NCBI GenBank assembly: GCA_008330645.1 | Contig: VLTN01000014.1 | Span: 372,001-436,000, forward strand | Source: Cafeteria roenbergensis | Taxonomy: Eukaryota; Sar; Bigyra; Bicosoecida; Cafeteriaceae | DNA: 64,000 nt | Reading direction: 5' to 3' | Shown: positions 51,933-62,000 of the stretch, one piece after another | Numbering within the stretch: the first letter of the stretch is position 1 | Layout: each line of letters starts with the position of its first letter | Position numbers and translations under genes: made by a program | Notes under the pieces: model-generated | What the model was told of the DNA's origin: nothing | The model's input: only the letters and a program-made list of their open reading frames with translations | The model's database searches: none

Positions 51933-54428
51933 ATGTCCAGAGCCGCTCTCTGGGTGCTCGCCGCAGCTGCGCTGGCGCTCTCCTCGTCGGCCTTCAAGCT
52001 GCGGATGGTCAATGGGCTGGAGACCAAGGTGTCCATCGTGCTGATGCCGTCCAAGCAGTCCATCGCCTCGGCCGCCCCCCTGTCCGTGGGCCCGACCACG
52101 CCGATGTCGCAACTGCCCGGGAACTCGTCGGGCTGGGACTTTCAAGTCCAGGCGCAGGGCTACTCCGCCGTGGGCATTCCGGAGCTGGCCTCATTCGGCG
52201 AGCAGAACACAACCATGGGCACGGTGGTGGTCTACTTGGACGAGCTGACGGCCTCCATGACCGCGTCCGTGATTTGGGATCTGAACCAGTCTTGGCCGTC
52301 CGATGGCATTGACCGAGCCCGCGTGCGATTCATCTCGGCTGTGCCCGCCGTAGTGCAGACCCGAACCGTCACTGCGGACTGCGTGGACTGCCTCAAGCCC
52401 GTGCAGACTCCCTACTTGGCGCCTGCCGCGCCCTCGGCCGAGTGGCCGCTGCCCTCGGGCTCTGCCCTGCCGGGCGCCAAGCTGCCTCCCTTCCCAGGCT
52501 ACGCCGTGTTCCGCACGGCCTTTGCGTTGGAGCTCGATGTTGTCTGGCCCAACATCTCAGCCGGGTTCCTGATGCCCGGGGCGGTGTCCATGCCCTCGCC
52601 GCCCGTGCTCTGCAACAGCACGCTGGACGTGGCGGAGCATTCGGTGGTGACGGCCTTCATCCTGCCGCTGCCGAGGAACGCCAGCACAAACGGCACAAAC
52701 GCCTCCACGGTGTGCAACATCGTGTGGGCGGTGGACGTCGAGGGAGACTCCACGTGGATTCCGCTCGTCGTCGGAATGGCTTCCACCTTCGGGGCAGGCG
52801 TGGGCATCTGGGTTGCCATTTGGGTGGCCGACCACTACTGCATCAAGCGCGAGGACGAGGACGACGGCATGCGCGGCGGCCGGGAGTACATCACCCCTGC
52901 GGGCCGCGACCTCCGCACTGCGGCCAGGGCCAGCGCCGCGCCCTCTCAGCGGGTCCACGCCATCGACATCTGGCGCGGCACGTGCCTCCTGATCATGGTG
53001 TTCGTGAACTACGGCGGCGGCGGCTACTGGTGGCTGGACCACTCGGCGTGGAACGGCCTCACCGTGGCGGACATCGTCTTCGCTTGCTTCGTCTTCACCA
53101 TGGGCGCCTCCATGGCGCTCTCCCTGCGCTCGCAGCGAAAGAAGGGCGCCACGCGCTGCGCAATGAGCGGCAGGATGGCCTGGCGCGCCGCCAAGCTGCT
53201 CGCCGTCGGCCTGTTCCTCAACACCAACGGCGGCTCCACCCTCAACCAGTGGCGCCTCCCCGGCGTGCTCCAGTACTTCGCCGTCGCGGCCCTCGTCGTG
53301 TCCCTCATTGACATCTGGATGCCCAAGGTTGCGATGACCACGTTCAGCAGCGGCGGCGACGGCGGCGGCGCGGCCGCTGGCGGCAGCGTCAACGCCGGCG
53401 GCAGCGCCTACGGTGGCAGCGACTACGCCGCACTCTCCCCGCACGGCGACTCCATGGGCATGCACAGCGACGCGGCGGCTGCGCGCGCGGCCTTTGGGGG
53501 CGGCAGCGGGTCCGGCGGCTCGTGCTGCGGCGCGTGCCTCTCCTTCTCCTGCGGCGACGTCACGCCCTACCTCCTCGAGTGGCTCCTCATCCTGGGCTTG
53601 GAGGCGGTCTACCTCTGCATCCAGTTCCTCATGCCAGTGCCTGGCTGCCCCACCGGCTACCTCGGCCCCGGCGGCCTGGCCGACCAGGGCAAGTACTGGA
53701 ACTGCCCTGGCGGGGCCCACGGCTACATCGACCGCCTCATCTTCGGGGTGAACCACATGTACCACAACGTGGCCCCCACCGGCGAGATCGTGTCGGCGGC
53801 CACCTGCGCTGACACCTTCCGCTGCAACACCTACGACCCCGAGGGCACGCTCGGCGCCATCAACGCCGTGGTCATTGCCTACCTCGGCCTGCAGGCCGGC
53901 CGCATCCTCCTCGCCCACAAGACCGCCCCGGCAAAGGGCCACTCCGACCCCACCGAGGGCTGCTGCTGCTCTGCCGCCAGAGGCGGCCTCTCTGGCGTGG
54001 CCCTCCGCTGGCTCATGTGGGCAGTGGTCTGCGGCCTCATCGCCGGCGGGCTCTGCGCGTTCAGCAAGGACGGCGGCCCCATCCCCGTGACCAAGAACCT
54101 CTGGTCCACGTCCTACATCCTCGGCATGGCAGGCGCCTCCTTCTTCGCGCTGGCGCTGCTGCTCTCCATCATCGACACGGGGCTCGTCCCCTGGGACGGC
54201 GCCCCCGCTGTCGGCCTGGGCACGAACTCCATCGCCGTGTACTGCATATCCGAGGTGTTCCAGATGTACATTCCATTCACCATCGTCTGGCGCGAAAATA
54301 CCACCTTCGAGCTCTCCCAGGACTTCCGTTCCCACACCGAGGCGGTAATCGCCAACTTTGTCGGCGTGACCATGATCTCACTCATAGCCATTTGGATGCG
54401 CCGGAACAAGATCTTTATCAAGCTCTGA
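51933..54428 (+). CDS. HGSNAT: Heparan-alpha-glucosaminide N-acetyltransferase-like membrane enzyme
   Basis: 831 residues from ATG at 51933 with a signal peptide (MSRAALWVLAAAALALSSSA). Human HGSNAT passes acetyl from cytosolic acetyl-CoA across the lysosomal membrane to terminal glucosamine of heparan sulfate. After a luminal N-domain of about 280 residues and a first span, the conserved core follows: RVHAIDIWRGTCLLIMVFVN, GGGGYWWLDHSAWNGLTVAD (with the conserved His before xxWNGLT), LPVPGCPTGYLGPG-type text (MPVPGCPTGYLGPGGLAD), GGAHGYIDRLIFGVNHMY, DPEGTLGAINAVVIAYLGLQ, IPVTKNLWSTSYILG and a final short basic tail (RRNKIFIKL). These match human HGSNAT almost block by block. A Gly/Ala/Ser-rich loop (about residues 470-525) is extra. 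As flagellates are not known for heparan sulfate, the real substrate may be another amino sugar. Confidence 0.93.
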   Translation: MSRAALWVLAAAALALSSSAFKLRMVNGLETKVSIVLMPSKQSIASAAPLSVGPTTPMSQLPGNSSGWDFQVQAQGYSAVGIPELASFGEQNTTMGTVVVYLDELTASMTASVIWDLNQSWPSDGIDRARVRFISAVPAVVQTRTVTADCVDCLKPVQTPYLAPAAPSAEWPLPSGSALPGAKLPPFPGYAVFRTAFALELDVVWPNISAGFLMPGAVSMPSPPVLCNSTLDVAEHSVVTAFILPLPRNASTNGTNASTVCNIVWAVDVEGDSTWIPLVVGMASTFGAGVGIWVAIWVADHYCIKREDEDDGMRGGREYITPAGRDLRTAARASAAPSQRVHAIDIWRGTCLLIMVFVNYGGGGYWWLDHSAWNGLTVADIVFACFVFTMGASMALSLRSQRKKGATRCAMSGRMAWRAAKLLAVGLFLNTNGGSTLNQWRLPGVLQYFAVAALVVSLIDIWMPKVAMTTFSSGGDGGGAAAGGSVNAGGSAYGGSDYAALSPHGDSMGMHSDAAAARAAFGGGSGSGGSCCGACLSFSCGDVTPYLLEWLLILGLEAVYLCIQFLMPVPGCPTGYLGPGGLADQGKYWNCPGGAHGYIDRLIFGVNHMYHNVAPTGEIVSAATCADTFRCNTYDPEGTLGAINAVVIAYLGLQAGRILLAHKTAPAKGHSDPTEGCCCSAARGGLSGVALRWLMWAVVCGLIAGGLCAFSKDGGPIPVTKNLWSTSYILGMAGASFFALALLLSIIDTGLVPWDGAPAVGLGTNSIAVYCISEVFQMYIPFTIVWRENTTFELSQDFRSHTEAVIANFVGVTMISLIAIWMRRNKIFIKL

Positions 54429-54694
54429 GTGCCGCCCGCGCGACCCCGGCCCGAAAGCCGCTGGCAACCCTCGCCCGCCTCCGCATCCGAGCGCTCGCGA
54501 CGGCCTCGCGCTGTGTCCCTCACTACCCGTCCGCACCCCAAAGCATGCCCGTGCACGCCCATGCCTCGCTCCGGAAGGCGAGCGCCGGCTTGAGGCCTCT
54601 GGCGCGGCGCGAAACATTGCTTGTCGCAGCCGCAATATGCCTCGACGGCTGGCGGCCGTCGCACTCGCAGCCTGCAGTTGTTCGCCGCTGAGCG
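54429..54694. other. Spacer between HGSNAT and the DUF268 gene
   Basis: 266 bases between two plus-strand genes; probable 3' flank plus promoter. Nothing else recognised. Confidence 0.4.
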
Positions 54695-55723
54695 ATGCGC
54701 GGCCGCTTGGCAGTCCTCGCGGCATGCGTGGCTGTGGCCAGAGCGTCGGCGGCGTGTAGCATTGATGTCGGGGCCCGCATCGTGGACGACTCCAGGCGCC
54801 CCGTGGAAAAGGGCGCGCCCCCTCCCCGGTCCATGCCGGCAGACCTTGTCGACGCGTTCACGCGCTGCGGGTCTGTTCCTGTGCACGATTTTTATGTGGA
54901 CGACACCCTTGGAGGCAAGGGGCTGTTCGTGGAGTTTGGGAAGGAATCCTTCGACAAGCAGCTCAAGTCGGCGCAGGCACTCATCGCAAAGGCCGACGCG
55001 CAGAAAGGCCGCAAGCCGTTCCTCCTGAGCATTCCCGGCGCGCTTGGCCGCGCTGCTGAGGCGATGCGGCGGCACCGCGGCGTGTTCGCGGGAGCGCGCG
55101 TGGCAGTGTTCGGCTCGCAGCAGCCCACCTACGAGACGCTGGCCCTGGCGCTGGGAGCCGAGAGCGTGACTGTGTTCGAGTACCAGGTCCCGAAGTTCCA
55201 GCACCCGCGCGTCGTCACGGCGGATGCCCGCGCGCTGGGCGCCGCGGCCGCAGCGCAGGGCGGGTGGCCGGCGCCGACAGACGAGCTCGCGCCCGGCGGG
55301 GAGCGCTGGCTGCGCGAGGGCGGCCAGTTCGACGTCGCGCTCTCTGTGTCCTCGTTCGACCACGACGGTCTCGGCCGCTACGGAGACCCGCTTTGCCCCG
55401 ACGGCGACCTGCGGGCGATGGACACGGCGATGCTGGCGGTCAGGCCCGGCGGCCTCCTCTTCGTCAGCGTGCCTGTGGGGCCCGACGCCGTGGCGTTCAA
55501 CCTCATGCGCCGCTACGGCCGCCAGCGGCTGCCTCTGCTGCTGGAGGGCTGGACCGACGTCGACCGCGTCACATGGGAGGACGACCGCCTCGACGCCGAG
55601 GTCGACATCCGCCGCACCTACGAGCCGGTGTTTGTCCTCCGCAAGCCGGCGGCGGGAGAGCAGCCGACCGATTGGCTCAGGGAAATGCGCCGCGCCGCAC
55701 CGGGTACCCAGGACGAGCTTTGA
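54695..55723 (+). CDS. DUF268-family protein (methyltransferase-like fold), secreted or luminal
   Basis: 342 residues from ATG at 54695. A signal peptide is likely (MRGRLAVLAACVAVARASAA). The DUF268 core is clear: VFGSQQPTYETLALALGAES with VTVFEY, then FDVALSVSSFDHDGLGRYGD, PLCPDGDLRAMDTAMLAVRP, GGLLFVSVPVGPDAVAFNLM and RLPLLLEGWTDVD. The G-S-Q-Q-P-x-Y-E and D-H-D-G-L-G-R-Y-G-D-P motifs define the family, known from nematodes, plants and protists and related in layout to SAM-dependent methyltransferases; the biochemical role is not established. The protein ends ...APGTQDEL, resembling a KDEL-type retention signal (QDEL), which together with the signal peptide would place it in the ER lumen. 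Confidence 0.85.
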   Translation: MRGRLAVLAACVAVARASAACSIDVGARIVDDSRRPVEKGAPPPRSMPADLVDAFTRCGSVPVHDFYVDDTLGGKGLFVEFGKESFDKQLKSAQALIAKADAQKGRKPFLLSIPGALGRAAEAMRRHRGVFAGARVAVFGSQQPTYETLALALGAESVTVFEYQVPKFQHPRVVTADARALGAAAAAQGGWPAPTDELAPGGERWLREGGQFDVALSVSSFDHDGLGRYGDPLCPDGDLRAMDTAMLAVRPGGLLFVSVPVGPDAVAFNLMRRYGRQRLPLLLEGWTDVDRVTWEDDRLDAEVDIRRTYEPVFVLRKPAAGEQPTDWLREMRRAAPGTQDEL

Positions 55724-56064
55724 GCCTCGGAGCTCGAAGCTTGCAGCCGGGGTGGTTGTGCGTGGGCCTCTCGGACGGAGCCAGCCACAGAGCAAAAGAG
55801 AGGGCGCGAGAGAGTCCGTGCGAGAGACGGCGTGCCAGAGAGCGTGTGAGGGAGGGAGAGAGAGCGAGTGAGAGAGCGAGACGGGGCAAGCCAGGTGCCG
55901 ACATCTGCGAGGCACCTGGCCGCCGCCGAGGAACGCTGCAAGCTGCCCTGCGGCCGCGCGTGTGGAGCGACGCGCTGCAACCGCCACGCCTCTGACGCCA
56001 GCTTGCACAAGCGCCAACACGCATGAAGCCGCAGCCACGCAAGCCCACAACCGGGCCAGGCCAG
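55724..56064. other. Convergent spacer with a GA-rich tract
   Basis: 341 bases between the stops of the DUF268 gene and nicastrin. A purine-rich, imperfect GAGA tract occupies about 55795-55890. No gene recognised. Confidence 0.5.
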
Positions 56065-58530
56065 TCACAGGATCACAAGGTCAGCCTTACCGCAGCGCAG
56101 CCACCACAGGGTGACGCCGGCCGCGGCCACAGTTCCCAGCGCGCCGGCCAGCACCGCGGCCCACTGGCTGTCGGGGGCTGGCACGGCGAGCAGCTCGGCG
56201 CGGATTCGGGCACTCCAGTACGGCTCTGCCCAGGCGGGGTCCTCAGCCGTCAGGAGCGCGGTGTCGACGTCGTTCGGGTCGGATCCTTGCACGACCACTG
56301 CTGGGGAGAGCGCGTCGATGTAGTGCGCGGAGGAGCGGCCGCAGAGGCCGGAGTGCTGCAGGCACTCGGCGCGCGGGGACGCGCCGTCCTTTCGGCAGTC
56401 GGCGTCGGTCGCGCATGGGGTGGACGTGGTGACGTTGGCGGTGATGTTGGCCAGCGTGTCCCGGATGAGCTTCTCGGTCCACGTCGGCAGCACGGTGGCG
56501 CCCCCGCCCCGCGTCGCAAGCGGCGCAGAGTAGATGCCCGGGAAGAGGGGCGGCGGCTGCGAGGCTGACCCACCCCCCCAGTCGCCGGCGCCGCCGCCGC
56601 TCCCCAGCGCGAAGGCCTGCAGCGTGTTCTCGTCCAGGCCCGTGACCTCCCTCGCGAGCGGGCAGGCAGCGTCCTGCTGGAAGCACACGAGAAGCGATTC
56701 GACCAGCGACCGGCTCGCCACCAGCCCGGCGGGGCTGGCGCCCAGGCTGGGCGCAGTGGAGGCGCCGCTGGCCTGGATCCCCTGCCTGCCCATCGTGAAG
56801 ACGAGGCCCGCAACGAAGCTGGCGGCGTCCGTGAGCGCGTCCACGCTCAGCGCCTGCAGCCCAGAGGTGGCGCTGTCGGCCGCCGAGTGGAGCGACGCGG
56901 TGACGTTGCCCGCGCCGGCGTAGCCTCCGCTGACGACGGCCGAGCCCGCGCGCAGCAGCTGGCCCGCCTTGGCCGACCCCGCGTCGACGGGGTCGAGCAG
57001 TGAGTCGAGCGGGGACGGGGGCAGGACCTCCGAGGGCGACTCTGACAGCGGGCGGCTGGCCGAGGCCCCCCCCTGCTCGACCACCATGCCGCCCGGGAGC
57101 AGCAGCCGGCCGTGCGTCCGCAGGTCATCCGCCACCCCCTTGGCCATGGCCAGCACGGCCTGCTGGCCGGGGGCGCTGGACACGGTCTGGTGAAGGAACA
57201 GCCGCTGGGGGACCGCGCCCGGGCCCCTCAGCGAGAGCAGGCTGGGCGGAAGCTCCACGGCCAGCGCCCCTGCCAGCCCCGCCGAAGCGTTGCCCAGGCG
57301 CATGCCGGGCAGCGATGCGTAGTCGGGCCGCACCGCCGGCTCCAGGCAGCCAAGCCGCCCGTAGGGGGTCAGCGACCGCGGCACCTCCTTGGTGCACGCA
57401 GGGGCTGTCATGGCCTCCCGCACGAAGCGACGCGACCCGGCTCTGCCGGCGGTTTCGGCTTGCATGAGTGCGACGATGGGACGGTACTCGAGGTCCGTGG
57501 TCTGCTGCTCGGCTGCCAGGGCGGCTGCGGCGGCCAGCGTGACGATGATGTTGCCGACCGCAGACACGTGCCCGGCAGCCCTGCCGTGGAAGAGCGCGGA
57601 GGCGTCTGCGCGAGCCGCCAGCAAAATCCACCCCTTCTGGCCGGGGCGCACGCCTGTGCCCGCGCCGGCACCGGGGGCTGCCAGGTCGTCAACGTCGCCT
57701 CCGATGGTGGCCCACACGCTCTGTCCCCCGATGGGCAGGCACTGGTGCTGCTGCAGGCAAGACTTGGACGTGAGCCCTGCCGGCCCCATGAAGTATCGGA
57801 ACCGGGCGCCCCAGCGGGGCGCGTGCCCGTGGCCGGAGAGGTTTTCCGCCGTCAGCCGGAGCACCCTCGCGGCGTCGTCCCCGGACACGGCCACCACGGG
57901 CAAGTTGAGCCGCTCTCCCAGGAGCCCGACGCCGCCCGCGTTCCACTCAGTCCCGCCAGCCGCCCGCCGGCCCATGGCCGTGCCGTCGGCCGACGCAAGG
58001 CTGTACGCGCTCGTGAGGGGCGGGTCGCTGGAGCGATTGCTCAGAAGCACGACGGCCCCCGCGATGCCTGCCAGCGATGTCCCGGGAGCCCCCTCGGACC
58101 CGCCCTCGGTCGCAGCCTCGCCCGCGATTGCAGCCTTCATCGCGTCCCACACGCTGCGGGTCAACGCCGTGGCGTCGATGACCACCACGCGGTTGAAGCC
58201 GTCCGCGCGGGCGCTGCGGCCGAGCGCAAGAACATCCTCTGCGCTTGCAGCCGGAAACAGAAGCCCGGTGATGCCCCTCCTGGGGCTTGAGCACCCAGCG
58301 TCCACCTGCTCCCCCGCGCCGCCCGTTCCGACAAGCCTGGTGCAGGGGGACGCCCCGAGGTCGATGATTCCCGACAGGGCGGCGGCCACAATGGAGCCGG
58401 ACGAGCTGTCCAGGCTCTGGGCCGCGCGCGCAAGCTCCACTGGCGTTTGCGCGACTGCAACGCTTGCGCACAGCAGCGAGACGCACCCAACAGCAACGGC
58501 GAGGCGCCGCGCCATCAGCGCCTTGCGCAT
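56065..58530 (-). CDS. NCSTN: Nicastrin-like gamma-secretase subunit
   Basis: 821 residues from ATG at 58530 with a signal peptide (MRKALMARRLAVAVGCVSLL). Nicastrin is the large glycosylated substrate-gating subunit of gamma-secretase, which with presenilin, APH-1 and PEN-2 cleaves membrane proteins. Seen: an N-terminal Cys-rich opening (SPCTRLVGTGG, GCSSPRRGITGLL; human CVRLLNATHQIGCQSS), CLPIGGQSVWATI, GWILLAARADASALFHGRAA with HVSAVGNIIVTLAAAAALAA (human VVVAATRLDSRSFF...AVASFVTQLAAAEAL), and the C-terminal block HYIDALSPAVVVQG, WAEPYWSARIRAELLAV, one membrane span, and CGKADLVIL at the very end (human NAKADVLF). Human nicastrin is 709 residues; the excess is Gly/Ser-rich loops. The aminopeptidase-like domain lacks obvious zinc ligands, as expected. 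A start five codons later is also possible. Confidence 0.85.
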   Translation of the reverse strand: MRKALMARRLAVAVGCVSLLCASVAVAQTPVELARAAQSLDSSSGSIVAAALSGIIDLGASPCTRLVGTGGAGEQVDAGCSSPRRGITGLLFPAASAEDVLALGRSARADGFNRVVVIDATALTRSVWDAMKAAIAGEAATEGGSEGAPGTSLAGIAGAVVLLSNRSSDPPLTSAYSLASADGTAMGRRAAGGTEWNAGGVGLLGERLNLPVVAVSGDDAARVLRLTAENLSGHGHAPRWGARFRYFMGPAGLTSKSCLQQHQCLPIGGQSVWATIGGDVDDLAAPGAGAGTGVRPGQKGWILLAARADASALFHGRAAGHVSAVGNIIVTLAAAAALAAEQQTTDLEYRPIVALMQAETAGRAGSRRFVREAMTAPACTKEVPRSLTPYGRLGCLEPAVRPDYASLPGMRLGNASAGLAGALAVELPPSLLSLRGPGAVPQRLFLHQTVSSAPGQQAVLAMAKGVADDLRTHGRLLLPGGMVVEQGGASASRPLSESPSEVLPPSPLDSLLDPVDAGSAKAGQLLRAGSAVVSGGYAGAGNVTASLHSAADSATSGLQALSVDALTDAASFVAGLVFTMGRQGIQASGASTAPSLGASPAGLVASRSLVESLLVCFQQDAACPLAREVTGLDENTLQAFALGSGGGAGDWGGGSASQPPPLFPGIYSAPLATRGGGATVLPTWTEKLIRDTLANITANVTTSTPCATDADCRKDGASPRAECLQHSGLCGRSSAHYIDALSPAVVVQGSDPNDVDTALLTAEDPAWAEPYWSARIRAELLAVPAPDSQWAAVLAGALGTVAAAGVTLWWLRCGKADLVIL

Positions 58531-59058
58531 GCACGAAACGTGCCGCGTGCCGCCTGCCGGCCACGGAAACTCTCTGCCAGCTCGGTTGGTTTTCTGGCCG
58601 GGCTCTGCACGAGTGTGTGACCGACGACGCGGCCCCGACGCGGAGAGTGTGGGAGCGTGTGTTCGCGTGCCCCGGCGCAGTGCTGCGCTCATGGCTGGCT
58701 TGTTGGGTCGAAATAGCGACAGCAACGCGGGCATGACCGCAGCCTGTGAGATCACGGCGCGGCCAGCAAACGAGTGCAATCAGGACGAAAGTCGTGCCCG
58801 GACCGTGCGTGCGACTCCCAACCTTGCCGCTGACGGGCTGGGCGGGGCTGGGCGGGGCGGATGGGGGTGGGATGGAGGATAGTGGGCCGTGTGGGCGGGA
58901 GGGAGCCGCAAGGCGCGGGAGCACCGCGCTGGGCGTCGGCGCGTTTGGCCGGGCAGGAGGTGCCGGAAGGCTGGACGAGAAGGAAGGGGTGGCGGGGTGG
59001 GCGCGAGTGGTCCTAGGAGCGACAGACAAACGGGCAGGGAGGGTGGGCTGGGGAGGCC
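58531..59058. other. Spacer between ABCA stop and nicastrin start
   Basis: 528 bases holding the probable nicastrin promoter and the ABCA 3' flank. Frames open across it look like GC-rich noise. No gene recognised. Confidence 0.4.
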
Positions 59059-62000
59059 TCACTGGATGGACACGGCATCGTCCACAGTGCTCCCGGCGTC
59101 GTCAGTGAGGAAGTCTGTTCCGATGCCCGGCACGCCGGCGGCAGTGCCCAGCAAGCTGTCGCCGATCTCGCCCTCCACCTCGTCGAGCTGCGCGTCCAGG
59201 TCAGCAGCGTCGGCGCTGTGCGTGCGGCCCACCTCGGGCCGCGTCGGGGCCTTGAACCCGCGGATGGAGCCCTGCTCCTCGTCCTGCTGGGCCGCAAAGG
59301 AGTTGAACACGGCCTCGAGCGTGGTCTGCGAGAGGCTGTACGTGGAGATGCGGAGGCGGTCGCGGCCGGCCTCCAGCGCCCTGAAGATGCGGGAGAGGGG
59401 CAGGCGGCGCGCCGTCTCGCTTGAGTGGCCGCCGATGGAGTAGCGGAAGAACTCGCCGTGGCGCTCCACCAGGTCGGTATCGGGGAAGGTGTGGGTCATG
59501 AAGTGCTGCAGGTGGGCGCCAAGGGACTCGAAGGCCCACCAGTCCGCGAAGGCGTTGGCCGACATGTGGCCCTGCTCGGCCATCTCCATGGCGAGGGCCC
59601 AGCCGGATCCCTTGGGGTGCAGCATCTTCGCGCGCACCGAGTCCCCGAGGGCATCGCAGGCCGCGCTGGCCGCGGAGGAGTTGATCACGCCAGCGCCCAG
59701 GCGGGCGATGCGCTGGTCCTCGGACTCTCCCGGGGCGACTCGCGGCTCGGCCTGGCCGTCGCGGTCCACGATGAAGCCGCCCTCCGCAAGGAGGTCCAGC
59801 ACCCGGCCGGAGTGGCCCTCGTCGGGGTCGTCGAGCTTGATCTCCACCATGTACCCGCGGCCGAAGCGGTGCTTGAGGTGCGGGATGGAGCCGAGGCAGC
59901 GCAGCCGGCCGCCCACCATGATGGCCACCTTGTTGCACAGGGCCTCCACCTCCTCCATGGAGTGAGTCACGAGGATGACGGTCTTGTTGGAGCCCAGGTA
60001 GCGCGCGATGACGTCCCACATGAAGCGGCGCGCCACCGGGTCCACGCCCGTGGAGGGCTCGTCCAGCACCACGAGCGGCGGCTCCGAAATGAGGGCGATG
60101 GCCACGGAGAGCTTCCGCTTGTTGCCTCCCGAGAGGGAGCCGGCCAGCTTGTTCTCGAAGTCGGTGAGGTCAAACTCTTCGATCTTGGCCCGCACAACCT
60201 CTGGGATGTCCTTCTCCGCCACCGACTTGATGCGGGCGTAGAGCTCCAGGTGCTCGCGCACGGTGAGGAGGTCGAGGAGGGCGTCGAACTGCGGGCAGTA
60301 GCCGAGCATGCGGCGGCACTCGATCTGGTTCGAGAGCACGTCCAGGCCGGCAAGGCGCGCCGTTCCCTCCGTCGGGATGATGTCGCCGGTGAGAATCTTC
60401 ATAGTGGTGGTCTTTCCCGCGCCGTTGCAGCCGAGGAAGCCGAAGATCTGGCCGCCGCCGATGCCGAAGCTCAGCTGCTTGACGGCCACCTTCTCGCCGC
60501 CGTACACCTTGCGCAGGCCGTCCAGCACGATCACGTCCGAGTCGGCGCGCGAGCTCTCCACGCGGGAGCGCTCGGAGCGCACGTCCTCGTCCTCGTCAAA
60601 GGTCTCCAGGGGCTTGGTCTTGTCCGGCCAGAGGCGGGCGCGGATCGCCGGGAAGCTGAGGAGGATGTCGATGACGATGGCCAGCGCGAAGTAGGCCACG
60701 CTCTCCACGGCCATGAACGCCACGGGGGCGCCGGCCACGTCGGGGCTGAAGGGCTCGAACGTGGGGGCGTCGAGCGGGTTGTACGTGGAGGAGCCCTTGG
60801 AGCAGTCGGTGTTGAGGAAGCCCAGCTGCTTGAGCAGCGAGAGCTGGAGGAGGCCGTTGCCCAGGGAGTAGCCGGGCAGCAGGCGGTAGACGTAGCGGAG
60901 GGCGCGGTCAGCGGCGCAGGTTGCCTCGAGCTGCTGCATGATGAAGGACGCGATGAGGAGGACCATGCAGAGGAGGTTGAGGACCAGCACCACAATCTGC
61001 GCCGTGGCGTGAGAGCGGAAGCAGTAGCTGATGCAGTAGGTGAAGGCCGCCACCGACACGCCGTAGAGCACGAAGAGCAGGACCATGGCGGGCGCGGCGC
61101 CCCCGTCCATGAGCTCGCGGACGTCAAAGGCGACGACCAGGACGATGCTGAGGATGCAGGGCACGGCGTAGTTGGCAATGTCCCAGCAGTACGTGGCCAC
61201 CCAGTAGGCCGGGATGGACACGCCCGAGATGAGCTGCTGGTGCTTGGCGCTCACCTCGCGCTCGCGCACGACGAACACGGCGAAGGAGGCGGGGATGAAC
61301 GCGAAGGCCAGCGTGATGAAGAGCACGGCCACGAAGGCGGAGGCGGAGCTCTGGATGGAGAGCTCCTCCTGCGTGAAGGGCACCGGCTTGCTGCCAGCCT
61401 GGATGGAGCCGAGCGACGCGTCGTTGCCGACGCCGGAGCGGGTGCGCCACAGGGCGGACGAGAAGATGTTGAGCATGGTGGGGATGATGTGGTTGGCCGT
61501 GGTGTTGTGGTAGAGGACGACGCCGGCAGTGCCGTTGACCGGGGCGCGGTCGCTCGTCTGGCGCTCCACGTCTACGTGGGTCACGTTGAAGGCCGCGAAG
61601 CGCGAGGAGCCCCCCGGGCTGTCCTTGCGGTGCGCGAGGAGCCACGCGCTGAACTGCTTGGCGTGGTCGAGCGGGTGCGGGAGCTCGCCCTTGGCGCAGC
61701 CGCCAGAGGTGACGCCGCCCACAGGAGAGCCGCGGGCCTCCGCCGCGTCCGGTGCCATGAGCGCTCCCCACGCGGCGGAGGGGCCGGAGTGAACCAGCGT
61801 GGACGCGGCGCGGGCGGCGCGCAGGGCGCCCTTGAGGCCAGCCGTGTGCGCGATGGCATCCATCACCTTGCCCGCCTTGCCGGAGACGCCGAGCCAGACC
61901 GAGGGCGAGGCTGCGCGGTCGAGCGACGCGTGGTCCGTGAGCGGGTGCGGCTCGCGGCGAGGGGCGTTGCCGTCCGCGGAGGCGGCGGAGTCGAACCGGC

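Noticed and set aside
52557-54335. Minus-strand frame of 592 residues antisense to HGSNAT
   Set aside because: Shadow frame; HGSNAT motifs run through the same bases on the plus strand.
57112-58882. Plus-strand frames of 392 and 497 residues antisense to nicastrin
   Set aside because: No family resemblance and compositionally typical of antisense GC-rich frames.
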